Of a stretch of 64,000 nt of DNA, positions 49,463 to 57,834 are shown piece after piece. The notes beneath the pieces were generated by a model, which ran no database searches, was not told where the DNA came from, and saw only the letters and a list, made by a program, of their open reading frames with translations. The position numbers and the translations under genes are program-made. Origin of the DNA: Legionella busanensis (GTDB taxonomy: Bacteria; Pseudomonadota; Gammaproteobacteria; Legionellales; Legionellaceae); contig NZ_UGOD01000001.1 of assembly GCF_900461525.1 (NCBI RefSeq), positions 3,206,001 through 3,270,000 on the forward strand, given 5' to 3'. The first letter of the stretch is position 1, and the number at the start of each line of letters is the position of its first letter.

Positions 49463-52400
49463 ATGAACATTCGTAATTCCAAGATAACTATACATGAGCT
49501 TTTTGAATCGCAAGCTAATCTACATCCAGATAATTTAGCTGTTATTTATAATAATGAATCATTAACTTACAAAAAATTTAATGAAAAATGTAACCAATTG
49601 GCACACTTTTTACAAAAACAAGGTATAAAAGCAGAAACGCCTGTTGGTTTATGCATGGAACGTTCAATAGAACTTTTAATTGCCATGTTTGCCATTCTAA
49701 AAGCGGGGGGCGCTTACATTCCGCTTGATCCCAGCCACCCTGAAGAACGTATAAGTAGTACGCTAAATGATAACCAAGTCCCCTTCTTGCTACTTACAAA
49801 AGATTTAAATGAAAAATTTCGCTCTTATCAAGGTCAGACTATTTCCCTTGATTTCAGCGAATTAAATAATTCTCCCTCATTAAATTTAAATACTACAAAT
49901 CAAATTGAAAATTTAGCTTATATTATTTATACATCAGGCTCTACCGGTAAACCTAAAGGCGTTTTAATTGAGCACCAAAGTGTGGTTAATTTTTGCCTTT
50001 GGTTCGGTGATTTTTGTCATTGTCAAGCCAGTCAGCGCATTGATTTTTCATCTAGTCATGCGTTTGATATGGCAATCGCTAATACCCTTGTACCCCTGAT
50101 GTTAGGTATGACCATTGTTATCTGTGATGATGAGATTAAAAAAAGCCCAACCTCTTACTTAAAATTTATTAAAGTCAATCGTATTAATGTCATTAAGTTA
50201 ACGCCCAGTTTTTTTCGGGTATTATTGTTTGAAATTCAAAGTAATTTCATTGAACTACCTGATTTAAAGCTTATTGTTTTAGGCGGCGAACTTTTACATA
50301 CGCTTGAATGCGCCTCTTGGCTTACACATTATCCACATCATAAATTAATTAATGAATATGGTCCGACCGAGGCCACTGTTGGCGTGTCTTTATTTAGGGT
50401 AAGTAATGCAGGCCTTCATTCTTTACGCCCAGATGTTCCCATTGGCAAGCCTGGAAATAACATAGAGCTTCATCTTTTAGATAAAGATTTAAATCCTGTT
50501 CCAACGGGTGAAGTGGGTGAGCTTTATATTGGAGGTCTTTGCTTAGCACGAGGTTATTTTAATCAGCCACAAATAACGCATGAAAAATTTATTAACAACC
50601 CTTTTAAACAAGAATCTAATGCTCGTTTATATAAAACAGGCGATCTATGCCGTCGTTTAACAGATGGTAATTATGAGCTTTTAGGTCGTATCGATCACCA
50701 AATTAAGATCCGTGGCTTTAGAGTTGAACTGGGTGAAATAGAACGGTGTATCACAAGTCATCCTGCCATTGGTGAAGCTGTTGTAATTGCCCGCCCCGAT
50801 CACCTAAATGAGAAGCAGTTAATTGCTTATTTCACTTTAAAGGATAACCAGGTAAATCCTGGTACTCATCAAATTAAACACTATCTTAAAAGATATTTGA
50901 CCGAATATATGATTCCAGCGGCTTTTATAGCAGTAGAGGCGTTTCCACTCAATGCAAATGGTAAATTAGATAGAGAAGCCTTGCCTATACCTGAATTTCA
51001 GCCTAACCGTCGCTATTTAGCCCCAACCAATGAGTTAGAAGAGGCTTTAACTGAAATATGGGCTGAAGAATTTAATTTAAACCCAATTGGCATTCATGAT
51101 AATTTTTTTGAATTAGGCGGGCATTCCCTTATTGGCGCTCGTATTCTGACCAAGATAAATCAAATGGTAGGAAAAAATTTAACCATCAAAGAGCTATATC
51201 AAGCCCCAACTATTGCGGAATTAGCAATCATAATTAACAAGATAAAATCTATTAATCAGAAAAATCATATAAAAAATTCACTTATAACTTCTAATATCAT
51301 ACCTTTAAGCCATTTTCAGTTATTACTATGGCTTTCTAATACCTTTGAACCAAAAGTAAAAAAACTAAATATTATTTCACGGAAACGTTTGCAAGGCGCT
51401 TTTAATAAAGAAGCATTCCATAATGCATTAACTATTTTATTAAAAAAACATGAAGTACTTTCTTATTACATCTGTAAATTTAAATCTGGACAATATTTAC
51501 AACGTAACTTAGTCCTTATACCTGAAGAAATTGACCTACAAGAATATGATGAGAAACACAGTAATCTGGCTTTAACTAATTCAGTTTTTGAACTACTTAA
51601 TTACCATCTATGGCCAAAAGGCAAACCTTTGCTCAGGGTAAAAATATTCTATTTAAAAAATAACACCACTGAACTTCAAGTATGCTTGCCTCATATGATT
51701 TCAGATGGTGCTTCTATAAACGTACTTTGGTCTGAATTATCTAAATATTATCTTGCTTTTAATAAGTTAGAACCTACTAACAATATAGGGAATGCTAAAT
51801 CCTATCGGCAATATTTAGAAAATGAGCTTATATTAGCTGGGTATTCAGTTAAAGATCATCAGTTTTGGCTAAATTACTTAAAGAATGCTGGCTTTATTAA
51901 CTTTCCTCCGCAATATATAGTCAAAAATATGGCTAAAGCTCAGATTCCCTATTCCACTTATTTAGAGTTACCTGAGAAAGCTATTAACCATTTAATTCAA
52001 TTTTGCGCGCATTATCATTTTGGGTTAAATGAAGCGTTGAGCGCTATCTTAGGGAAAGCCTTAACTAAGATTTGTCAAACTAAGAAAGAAACAATTTTTA
52101 TTAATATTGTTAAATCAGCGCGGGATAATCCTTTATATGATAAAACGATTGGCTGCTTTTTAAAACTTGAGCCAATTAAACTAGCTTTAAATCAAAATTC
52201 TTCACTATTTAATTTAGCTCGTCAGGTACAAAAAGCAATTATAAAGACAGCGCCTTATCAACAGTGCCCAGCCTTACTTAAGCTTGCTTGCGTTAATTTT
52301 AAAACTGTTTCTCATAATCGCTTAATCCATTTTATAACGAAAATAGTTATGTCTTTGTATGCTAAACTATTTCCTTCTCTTAAATTAAATCCTAATGTGT

Positions 52401-52738
52401 TAAGTCAAGTAGCAAACCTTACTGCCATGAAAAAACGTCATAAATTTATTATCAACTTAAATGTTTTAGATAATTTTTTTCATAGCCATAAAAACAAAAA
52501 AAATCCACCTATTTTTGGCTTAAAAAATAAAAGTATTGAGACTATACAATATGATTTATTAAATATTGATTATTTTTTAGATATTTGTTTTCTAAGTGAT
52601 TATAACAATAACCCTTATCTAGTTATTTCAGCTAACTTATTGCCTGAATTTCGCGAGCTATTAAGTAAGGAAATAATTCATATTATGCTCAATGAAACAT
52701 TAGAAAAACCTAGTGTAGTAAAAAATAAAATTATTTAG
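49463..52738 (+). CDS. Single-module non-ribosomal peptide synthetase (A-PCP-C)
   Basis: The 1,091 residues form three domains. The adenylation domain (about 8-510) has YIIYTSGSTGKPKGV, NEYGPTEATVG, YKTGD and the catalytic Lys501 in NANGK. The carrier domain (about 520-595) has LGGHS with the phosphopantetheine site Ser555. The condensation-type domain (about 612-1085) keeps the catalytic His744 in PHMISDG (usual HHxxxDG, first His is Pro). Aligning by eye to GrsA, the specificity residues read D-M-A-K-I-L-E-V-G-K, closest to the published asparagine code DLTKLGEVGK. There is no leading C domain and no thioesterase, so it may start a chain or hand its aminoacyl group to an amine or a partner enzyme. 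GGGGG precedes the start. Confidence 0.9.
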   Translation: MNIRNSKITIHELFESQANLHPDNLAVIYNNESLTYKKFNEKCNQLAHFLQKQGIKAETPVGLCMERSIELLIAMFAILKAGGAYIPLDPSHPEERISSTLNDNQVPFLLLTKDLNEKFRSYQGQTISLDFSELNNSPSLNLNTTNQIENLAYIIYTSGSTGKPKGVLIEHQSVVNFCLWFGDFCHCQASQRIDFSSSHAFDMAIANTLVPLMLGMTIVICDDEIKKSPTSYLKFIKVNRINVIKLTPSFFRVLLFEIQSNFIELPDLKLIVLGGELLHTLECASWLTHYPHHKLINEYGPTEATVGVSLFRVSNAGLHSLRPDVPIGKPGNNIELHLLDKDLNPVPTGEVGELYIGGLCLARGYFNQPQITHEKFINNPFKQESNARLYKTGDLCRRLTDGNYELLGRIDHQIKIRGFRVELGEIERCITSHPAIGEAVVIARPDHLNEKQLIAYFTLKDNQVNPGTHQIKHYLKRYLTEYMIPAAFIAVEAFPLNANGKLDREALPIPEFQPNRRYLAPTNELEEALTEIWAEEFNLNPIGIHDNFFELGGHSLIGARILTKINQMVGKNLTIKELYQAPTIAELAIIINKIKSINQKNHIKNSLITSNIIPLSHFQLLLWLSNTFEPKVKKLNIISRKRLQGAFNKEAFHNALTILLKKHEVLSYYICKFKSGQYLQRNLVLIPEEIDLQEYDEKHSNLALTNSVFELLNYHLWPKGKPLLRVKIFYLKNNTTELQVCLPHMISDGASINVLWSELSKYYLAFNKLEPTNNIGNAKSYRQYLENELILAGYSVKDHQFWLNYLKNAGFINFPPQYIVKNMAKAQIPYSTYLELPEKAINHLIQFCAHYHFGLNEALSAILGKALTKICQTKKETIFINIVKSARDNPLYDKTIGCFLKLEPIKLALNQNSSLFNLARQVQKAIIKTAPYQQCPALLKLACVNFKTVSHNRLIHFITKIVMSLYAKLFPSLKLNPNVLSQVANLTAMKKRHKFIINLNVLDNFFHSHKNKKNPPIFGLKNKSIETIQYDLLNIDYFLDICFLSDYNNNPYLVISANLLPEFRELLSKEIIHIMLNETLEKPSVVKNKII

Positions 52739-52798
52739 ATCCATTCTATACATAAGTCTAAATACCGTTAAATAGTAAGTGAGAGTTAAATAATTTTG

Positions 52799-53158
52799 CT
52801 AATTTAACGATTTTTTTGTAAGGGTTTGAGCGATAAAAATAATGTTTTCTAAGTTAAATTCAATATGTTTATCATAAAGTTGCCTCTTTATTTCTACCCA
52901 ACGTGGCTCTGAACGAATAGATTCAAGTAAATCGTGTCCAAGCCAGGTAAGCCGAATTAAATGAAAGCCATGGGGAGAACCACCTGGCGTTTTATGAATT
53001 TTTCCTATCAATATCCCTGCTTCTTCAAGTATCTCTAAATGGTAGGAAATTTCGTGATGTGTATCTATCGGAAAGACATCTAAATTCAACAAAGCATTAG
53101 GCTCAAGTTCTTCTACTTTTAGTAGGATTGATCGAATCATATCCCAATTACGTTTCAT
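52799..53158 (-). CDS. DUF2513 family protein
   Basis: This 119-residue protein opens MKRNWDMIRSILLKVEE and has EISYHLEILEEAGILIG plus RLTWLGHDLLESIR, the typical layout of DUF2513, a small winged-helix-like family often found on mobile elements. The fold suggests DNA binding, but no function is established. It is convergent with the NRPS gene (60 bp apart). The ribosome site is weak. Confidence 0.7.
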   Translation of the reverse strand: MKRNWDMIRSILLKVEELEPNALLNLDVFPIDTHHEISYHLEILEEAGILIGKIHKTPGGSPHGFHLIRLTWLGHDLLESIRSEPRWVEIKRQLYDKHIEFNLENIIFIAQTLTKKSLN

Positions 53159-53327
53159 AATTTACTTAACTTCTTTACTTAGCAATACAAATAGTATAAT
53201 TACTCTATAATTATTTTGCTTAAATTAAAATTTATTTTTTAATTTTATCTTATAAAGCGGATATAAAATTTGAAATTTACTTATTCAATTAAATGGCTAT
53301 TCATTTTAATAAACATTTACTAGTTAC

Positions 53328-53351
53328 TAAAGAGGGCATATGCCCTCTTTA
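53328..53351. terminator. Palindromic terminator after 53390 gene
   Basis: A 24-nt perfect palindrome centred on CATATG has GAGGGC/GCCCTC stems flanked by AAA/TTT on both sides, so it works on either strand. It lies about 40 bp after the stop of the minus-strand gene at 53390 and is probably its terminator. Confidence 0.7.
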
Positions 53352-53389
53352 AAATTAGTTATTATAATTGTGTCACATATAGCTCAGCT

Positions 53390-54091
53390 TTACATGTTAG
53401 GAGCATCTCCCTGCCCCACTTCCTCTACTACAGCAGCTTGATTAGCTTTAGAAGCCTCACCTCTTTGCTTGGAGCCAAACAAGCTATCTCTAGATATAAT
53501 TGAAGAGTTATCATCTTCCTCTTTAGAATCTTCTTTTACTAAGCCTGGATCTGCTTGAGACGCTTCATCTCCTTGGTTTAAAGGCGATTTAACTTTAGGT
53601 ACTACGGGGCTTGGTAAAGCACCACCTTTTTGTTTTAAAACATTTACCACTTCTTTAGCTATAACATAATGGGCATTTGGGATGATTTTTTCAGCATCTA
53701 CTAGAATATCTTCACTTGAAGAAAACAATATCTTTTCAACTGATTTTGGAGCGCATAACCTATCTAAGTTTTCACCCTTTAAAAAGTCTGGATATATTTT
53801 TGAACTCGCTCTTCCTAAATTGACGTCGGAAGAATAAATAACGTGATTTATCTGGGATTTATTTTCTGGGTCTGTTAATATGTTTTTGACTCGATCTTGA
53901 ACCCAATCTGCTACATCATCTTCTTGGCCACTTTCAAAAATTTTTCGCTCTGTGATTACTTTTTTAGATCCATCTCCGAGTTTATTCAAATTGAAAGCAA
54001 TAACAGATCCACCGCCCCCATTATTATGGGTACAGTAAATAAATAAATTATTATTTATGATTTTATGATGAAATTCTATGGGAATTGGCAT
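53390..54091 (-). CDS. Unknown protein, paralogue of the 54393 gene; possible effector
   Basis: No known family recognised. About 233 residues: an alpha/beta-looking N-terminal domain (about 1-155) and a polar, acidic, Ser/Gln-rich tail. The domain has IYSSDVNLGR (about 85-94), YPDFL (100-104) and APKSVEKILFSSS (114-126), all matched in the neighbour at 54393. A VKEDSKEEDDNSS block and the ending VVEEVGQGDAPNM resemble type IV effector tails. The TTG that opens the frame is unlikely; the ATG at 54091 has GAGG 9 nt upstream and aligns with its paralogue. Function unknown. Confidence 0.7.
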   Translation of the reverse strand: MPIPIEFHHKIINNNLFIYCTHNNGGGGSVIAFNLNKLGDGSKKVITERKIFESGQEDDVADWVQDRVKNILTDPENKSQINHVIYSSDVNLGRASSKIYPDFLKGENLDRLCAPKSVEKILFSSSEDILVDAEKIIPNAHYVIAKEVVNVLKQKGGALPSPVVPKVKSPLNQGDEASQADPGLVKEDSKEEDDNSSIISRDSLFGSKQRGEASKANQAAVVEEVGQGDAPNM

Positions 54092-54392
54092 TTTTTTTAA
54101 CCTCAATAAGGTGCATATTTATGCATATAAATAACTTTTAATCCTTATAATATTACGATGTAATTTAATAAAAAATTTACTCGTCCTTAATATAATTTAA
54201 TTATAAATTTTTTTTCTTAAGGAAATATTATTTATAAATATATAAATTTTTTTATTTTTAAATAAATTTAATTAAATATTTTAATATAATTTAAAGTATT
54301 ATTTTTGATTTTAAATTTAATAGAATTTACTTACTCAATAGGGGAGAAATTATTTATAAATAGCTAGCTGATTTTTAATAAAATAATACTAT
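54092..54392. other. Extremely AT-rich spacer between two paralogues
   Basis: About 300 bp with long A and T runs and few G/C bases. It must carry the promoter for the 53390 gene and the 3' end of the 54393 transcript. No ORF, hairpin terminator or recognisable regulator box is convincing at this composition. Confidence 0.35.
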
Positions 54393-55283
54393 CTATTTAC
54401 CAACAGAATGCATGGATTCTTGCTTATCTTGCTCTTCATTATTGCCTGATTCTTCATATTTTCTTTTAAATAATCTAGACGACAAATTAATTGTTTTTTG
54501 GTCCTCAATGGGGAAGCTATTTACTTGAGGAGTTACAGGTTGAGCTATAATAACGGGTAATTTTACCTTATCTTCTTTAACTTTAAATAGGCGATTATCT
54601 ATCGTACCGGTATTAGTCGTTGCCTTGGGATCTTCGACAATCGTTGGTATAACCACGTCCCTATAAGTCACTTCTATGGGTTTATTTAAATTTGGAGTAA
54701 CTACTAGAGCATCTTTTTCCTGTTTTTTGGAGTCTTCTATGTTACTTAATTGCTGAGTTGCTGGGGTAATTAAAAAAGTCTTAAATCTATCTTTTACCTT
54801 CTTGGGTAGCTCACTCGAATTTATTATTTCAGCATCTTTTATAAAACGTTCAATCGCGATCGCTACAACAATTGGACAAGAGGAAAACAGAATTTTTTTG
54901 ACCTTGTTAGGGGCAAATTGTTTTTGAATATAATCATCTAATAAAAAATCTGGGCAATATGGGTCACCTGGCCGCCCTAAATTAACATCAGAAGCAAAAA
55001 CTACTCGTTGTACTCTAATATAATCAGGCTCATTTTTAATAAGTCTAAATTGTTCTTCTAACCAAGTTGTAATTTGTGCGTAAAATGCATTAATCATTGA
55101 TTGTTCTGACTGTATAGCTTGAAGGGCATCAAGTTCTAATGGTAGTACCTCTGGAAAGTCGATTTTTTTGATTCTAAACAGAAGTTTAGTATTTATAGTA
55201 TTAGGATGACTATGACTACAAAGAATGAATAAATCAGTACCTAAAACTTTATAATTTAATTTAAAACACATTTTAGCTTTCAT
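54393..55283 (-). CDS. Unknown protein, paralogue of the 53390 gene; possible effector
   Basis: No known family recognised; 296 residues. The N-terminal domain (about 1-170) shares VFASDVNLGR (95-104), YCPDFL (109-114), and APNKVKKILFSSC (124-136) with the downstream paralogue, in the same order and spacing. The rest is a low-complexity polar tail ending in KYEESGNNEEQDKQES, a glutamate-rich stretch near the C-terminus that fits an E-block-like signal. The start ATG has no good ribosome site. An invariant Asp-Val-Asn-Leu-Gly-Arg suggests a functional site, perhaps nucleotide or sugar binding, but that is speculation. Confidence 0.7.
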   Translation of the reverse strand: MKAKMCFKLNYKVLGTDLFILCSHSHPNTINTKLLFRIKKIDFPEVLPLELDALQAIQSEQSMINAFYAQITTWLEEQFRLIKNEPDYIRVQRVVFASDVNLGRPGDPYCPDFLLDDYIQKQFAPNKVKKILFSSCPIVVAIAIERFIKDAEIINSSELPKKVKDRFKTFLITPATQQLSNIEDSKKQEKDALVVTPNLNKPIEVTYRDVVIPTIVEDPKATTNTGTIDNRLFKVKEDKVKLPVIIAQPVTPQVNSFPIEDQKTINLSSRLFKRKYEESGNNEEQDKQESMHSVGK

Positions 55284-55596
55284 TTAATAATCCAAGTAAT
55301 AAAATACCAATAGCGACCAACCTGTTTTCTAATTTATTCTTATTAACGATTACTGTTAATCCCCTAATAACTTTAAATTAATATTTAATTTGCCATTATC
55401 TTTTTTCCAAAAAGTCAAATAATTGTACTATTTTTTCTAAAATTAATCAATATTTACAGTTTTTAATACATAATTACATATCTTAAAAGCCTATTTTCAA
55501 TAAAGACTATTCCCTAACTCCTGGCATCTATATTGCATTATGTTAATCCTCTAAGGATAGGATTAGTTGAAAAAACGGATTAAATAAGGAGAAGCT
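55284..55596. other. Divergent intergenic region before ctpA
   Basis: About 310 AT-rich bases between a minus-strand gene and ctpA. On the minus strand TTAACA and TAAATT spaced 17 bp (about 55 bp before the 54393 gene's ATG) could be its promoter. No clear promoter was found for ctpA. No gene-like frame is present. Confidence 0.35.
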
Positions 55597-56901
55597 ATGT
55601 TGAAGGGACGGTTTTGTAGCCGTATTCAGCTGGTTTTACTGTTTCAAATTCTTTTTTCTTTACCATCATTTGCCGCTGAGAATGATACTTCACAAATTGC
55701 TGACGAGGAAGTTCAGCGCTTCTCACAGGCCCTTTATCAAATAAAACAAAATTATGTAAAGTCAATCAATGATGATGCTTTATTTAATAATGCTATCCGG
55801 GGCATGTTAAGTGGTCTTGATCCGCATTCAGCATTCTTAGATGAAAATGACTTCAAGGAATTAGAGCTAAATACACGTGGGAACTTTGCCGGTATTGGAA
55901 TAGAAATTACCCAGGAAGAGGGTTTACTTAAAGTTGTAACACCACTCGTTGACACGCCTGCATATAAGGCTGGCATTAAAGCTGGTGATTATATTGTTAA
56001 ATTAGGCGCAAAAACTGCTCAAGGCTTAAGTTTAACTGAGGCAGTCAATATTATGCGAGGTGCAGAAGGTACACCTATTGAGCTTGTTATTCTTCGTAAG
56101 GGAGTTAATAAACCCTTAACTTTCTCTATGACTCGTCAAAAAATTCAAATACAGAGCGTACAAAGCAAATTAATTGATAATCAATTTGGATATATTCGTT
56201 TATCACAATTCCAAGAATTAACAGGCAAAGATATGCGTAACGCTATAACTAAGTTACAAGGGCAAACCAAAAATAAGCTAAAAGGGTTAGTGCTTGATTT
56301 ACGTAACAACCCTGGTGGATTATTAGATAGTGCTGTTGAGGTCGCTGATGCGTTTATTGATAACCAACAAGCAGATAAAGGAATTATTGTTTATACAAAA
56401 GGACGATTACCTGAAAGTAAATTTACTGCCATTGCTACACCTGGCGATATTTTAGCAAAAGCTCCCCTAATTGTATTAATAAACAATGGCTCAGCATCTG
56501 CTTCAGAAATTGTAGCAGGCGCATTAAAAGATCATAAAAGAGCGATTATTGTTGGAAGCAAAAGCTTTGGTAAAGGCTCTGTACAAACTGTATTACCCTT
56601 AGATGACAAACATGCCATTAAGTTAACAACAGCTCTTTACTATACACCATCTGGTACTTCAATTCAGGCAAAAGGAATCATACCTGATATCCAAATTGAT
56701 GAGATTGCTATTCCTAAAAATGAAACACAGAAAAAAATATTACACTTTTCTGAACTCAACTTAAGTAGACATTTAAAAAATGAAAAAAATAATTTAGAAA
56801 AAACTGCCCAATCTTCAAATGATTTAACAAATCTACTCTACGAAGATTTTCAACTTTACTCAGCACTCACTATTTTAAGGAGTATGAGCCTATCAAGTTA
56901 A
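55597..56901 (+). CDS. ctpA: Carboxyl-terminal processing protease (S41A, CtpA/Prc type)
   Basis: This exported serine protease would trim or degrade periplasmic proteins from the C-terminus. The 434 residues start with a signal peptide (about 1-27, ending SFAA). A PDZ domain (about 95-170) has GNFAGIGIEIT, then the S41 core: DLRNNPGGLL, nucleophile Ser301 in NNGSASASE and the general base Lys326 in SKSFGKGSVQT, 25 residues apart as in E. coli Prc. AAGGAG precedes the ATG. Length fits CtpA more than the longer Prc. Confidence 0.94.
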   Translation: MLKGRFCSRIQLVLLFQILFSLPSFAAENDTSQIADEEVQRFSQALYQIKQNYVKSINDDALFNNAIRGMLSGLDPHSAFLDENDFKELELNTRGNFAGIGIEITQEEGLLKVVTPLVDTPAYKAGIKAGDYIVKLGAKTAQGLSLTEAVNIMRGAEGTPIELVILRKGVNKPLTFSMTRQKIQIQSVQSKLIDNQFGYIRLSQFQELTGKDMRNAITKLQGQTKNKLKGLVLDLRNNPGGLLDSAVEVADAFIDNQQADKGIIVYTKGRLPESKFTAIATPGDILAKAPLIVLINNGSASASEIVAGALKDHKRAIIVGSKSFGKGSVQTVLPLDDKHAIKLTTALYYTPSGTSIQAKGIIPDIQIDEIAIPKNETQKKILHFSELNLSRHLKNEKNNLEKTAQSSNDLTNLLYEDFQLYSALTILRSMSLSS

Positions 56902-56941
56902 TAAAATAACAAATAATTTTTATAACTAAAAATAGTCTCAG

Positions 56942-57151
56942 TTAAACAATTGCTGTGTCTTTTCTAAAGATATTAAAAGCAGGATGGGCCCGGCCACTTT
57001 TTTCAAATAATACGCAATAATTTTGTCGCTTTATCGGATCATGTTCTTTCGCGCATAACTCCTGATAAGTTGCCATTGCTGTATTTCCTGTTGCAGGCGC
57101 AGCAAATGAAGCTAGAGGAGATAAAAATATTAAAATAATAAATTTTTTCAT
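56942..57151 (-). CDS. Small secreted protein
   Basis: The 69 residues have a clear signal peptide (MKKFIILIFLSPLASFA, likely cleavage after SFA) and a mature part of about 52 residues with two cysteines (ELCAKEH and NYCVLF), which could form one disulphide in the periplasm. AAGG 5 nt before ATG supports the start. No family recognised. It is convergent with ctpA (40 bp apart). Confidence 0.65.
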   Translation of the reverse strand: MKKFIILIFLSPLASFAAPATGNTAMATYQELCAKEHDPIKRQNYCVLFEKSGRAHPAFNIFRKDTAIV

Positions 57152-57326
57152 ATTAACCTTTGTAGTATTTTTAATAATTAGATTTATTTAACGAGAAGAG
57201 GCAACTTTATAAAACTCAGTAAAGTTAAATCATGCAAGCCATTAGTCGATTACATGCTTTTTTATGTTAAGGCCTTAAACAATTAATAAAGCCTTAAACA
57301 TCTATAAATCTTACTAAAAAAAGTAA

Positions 57327-57545
57327 TTATCGCTCACTGTTTTCAGCTTTTTTTGCTTGTTTTTGGTGTGCTTTCCACTCTTTATCCTTTGCAAAAACAT
57401 AACAAGCCGCTTCTTCAATAAAGAAACTAATATCATCAATTTGTGACCATTGACAGTAAGCTTCTATCTTTCTTAAAACTTCACTACTTAATTCTACTTT
57501 AACTTTTTCTTTCTGATTAAAGCGTGCTTTCGATATGAGAGCCAT
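57327..57545 (-). CDS. Small ribbon-helix-helix-like protein
   Basis: The 72 residues (MALISKARFNQ start) contain KVKVELSSEVLRKIEAYC, a strand followed by a helix, and a second helix ISFFIEEAACYVFAKDKEW, the pattern of ribbon-helix-helix DNA-binding proteins or antitoxins. The ATG at 57545 has GAGGA about 6 nt upstream; a TTG five codons earlier (57560) is less likely. It is divergent from the QueC-like gene. No partner toxin is next to it. A regulatory role is inferred from fold only. Confidence 0.6.
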   Translation of the reverse strand: MALISKARFNQKEKVKVELSSEVLRKIEAYCQWSQIDDISFFIEEAACYVFAKDKEWKAHQKQAKKAENSER

Positions 57546-57615
57546 TACATTCCTCTTCAATAAATAGTTATTAAAATGATTTAAAATAAATTCATATTTA
57601 TAAATTTTGAACAGC

Positions 57616-57639
57616 GCCCTGTGAGGGCACCTATTTTTT
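57616..57639 (+). terminator. Hairpin plus T-run upstream of QueC-like gene
   Basis: GCCCT-GTG-AGGGC forms a tight 5-bp GC stem (57616-57628) followed by TTTTTT at 57634-57639 on the plus strand. It sits in the divergent region, about 195 bp before the QueC-like start, so it might end a short RNA or act in a leader. I could not match it to a known riboswitch. Confidence 0.4.
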
Positions 57640-57834
57640 ACTATAAATAAGTTTGAAAGTCATTAATTTTTTTAATCTGTTTTTTACAGGTAAAAAATAA
57701 ATTATAAATTATCTTATACTTAAAATCATCAATGTTTTTTAAATCACCATATAGAGAAAAAAGCCAACTTCTTTTATACTGCGCAACGATATCTTTTACT
57801 TATATATCATAATTTTTGTTAAAGAGAAAATAAC

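Noticed and set aside
57600-57660. Possible preQ1 riboswitch upstream of the QueC-like gene
   Set aside because: The hairpin lacks the A-rich tail pairing and the conserved loop of preQ1-I or preQ1-II aptamers; it is also nearly 200 bp upstream.
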